Of a stretch of DNA of 64,000 bases, positions 63,626 through 64,000 are shown piece after piece. The notes beneath the pieces are model-generated. The model was not told the DNA's origin. It searched no databases and saw nothing but the letters and a program-made list of their open reading frames with translations. The position numbers were made by a program, and so were the translations under genes. The stretch comes from Hofstenia miamia (Eukaryota > Xenacoelomorpha > Acoela): positions 1,915,953 to 1,979,952 of the forward strand of contig SCFE01000015.1 in NCBI GenBank assembly GCA_004352715.1, in the 5' to 3' direction. Position 1 is the stretch's first letter; the number at the start of each line of letters is the position of its first letter.

Positions 63626-63955
63626 TCTTCTGTCAATCGGGGCGTTGATGGGGCCAAACCTATATCCTACCCGTTTGATTTAGTGGCAATTTTCTTACCA
63701 AGGCTTCTGGACCAGATCTGGTTAGTACCATCCAAGCGTTAGCATTCAGTTAGTAGTTAGCGANGGAAGAGAATGTTGGAAGAATGGAGGAAGGCAGAAA
63801 CAGGATTAGAAGTTACNTCTTCTGTCAATCGGGGCGTTGATGGGGCCAAACCTATATCCTACCCGTTTGATTTAGTGGCAATTTTCTTACCAAGGCTTCT
63901 GGACCAGATCTGGTTAGTACCATCCAAGCGTTAGCATTCAGTTAGTAGTTAGCGA
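63626..63955. repeat. Direct duplication between two single Ns
   Basis: 63626-63763 recurs at 63818-63955 (138 bp). Single Ns lie at 63764 and 63817 and bound a 52-bp insert between the copies. Probably a scaffold join artefact. Confidence 0.8.
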
Positions 63956-64000
63956 TGGGAGCCCCCACATTTGTAATTTTATTCCTAATCTACATTTTTG

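Noticed and set aside
1-64000. tRNA, rRNA or CRISPR arrays
   Set aside because: I found no paired tRNA box sequences with a cloverleaf, no ribosomal RNA and no regularly spaced repeats. Eukaryotic DNA would not carry CRISPR arrays.

Overview
This window is metazoan nuclear DNA from an AT-rich invertebrate-type genome. I estimate about two thirds A+T by eye. It has spliced genes with kilobase introns, many (TA)n microsatellites, and decayed copies of several transposon superfamilies. I cannot name the species. The one confidently recognised gene is a ciliary gene, so the organism makes motile cilia.

Main gene (7.3-21.3 kb, minus strand). Seven exons with matching splice phases encode about 298 residues of CCDC113 (CFAP263), a coiled-coil axonemal protein. 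The start codon lies 23 bp from a good RFX X-box (21293-21306), the usual switch of ciliary genes. The last roughly 80 codons were not found in the 7.3 kb to the left and may lie outside the window. A plus-strand, exon-like open segment of unknown function (7.65-8.0 kb) sits inside intron 6.

Layout. 1-7.3 kb: mostly featureless, with a 41-bp tandem repeat and a hAT terminus. 7.3-21.3 kb: CCDC113, with intronic sequence gaps, a CCCTAA-rich degenerate repeat, a pogo-like fragment and an LTR-like or promoter-like segment. 21.5-25.8 kb: a CpG desert with only two CpGs in about 4.2 kb. 25.9-29.5 kb: a mariner fragment and a 660-bp sequence present twice. 32.4-33.6 kb: a mariner-family transposase pseudogene with one terminus. 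33.6-35.6 kb: a purine-skewed decayed block, perhaps LINE. 36.6-37.3 kb: a hAT-like transposase relic. 46.7-47.1 kb: an unidentified secretory-type exon. 48.3-50.3 kb: relics of mariner, an unnamed repeat-associated protein family and Gypsy gag. 51.2-59.3 kb: a modular 429-bp repeat (whole at 55.25 kb, left half at 51.4 kb, right half at 59.1 kb) carrying a signal-peptide-like ORF, plus a 226-bp Harbinger-like foldback MITE. 61-63.4 kb: a broken non-LTR retrotransposon with endonuclease and reverse transcriptase parts.

No RNA gene, CRISPR array or operon was seen. Several short direct duplications flank N characters and are probably assembly overlaps. No clearly new biological system was found. 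The best leads are the CpG desert, the modular signal-peptide repeat and the unidentified exon-like segments.
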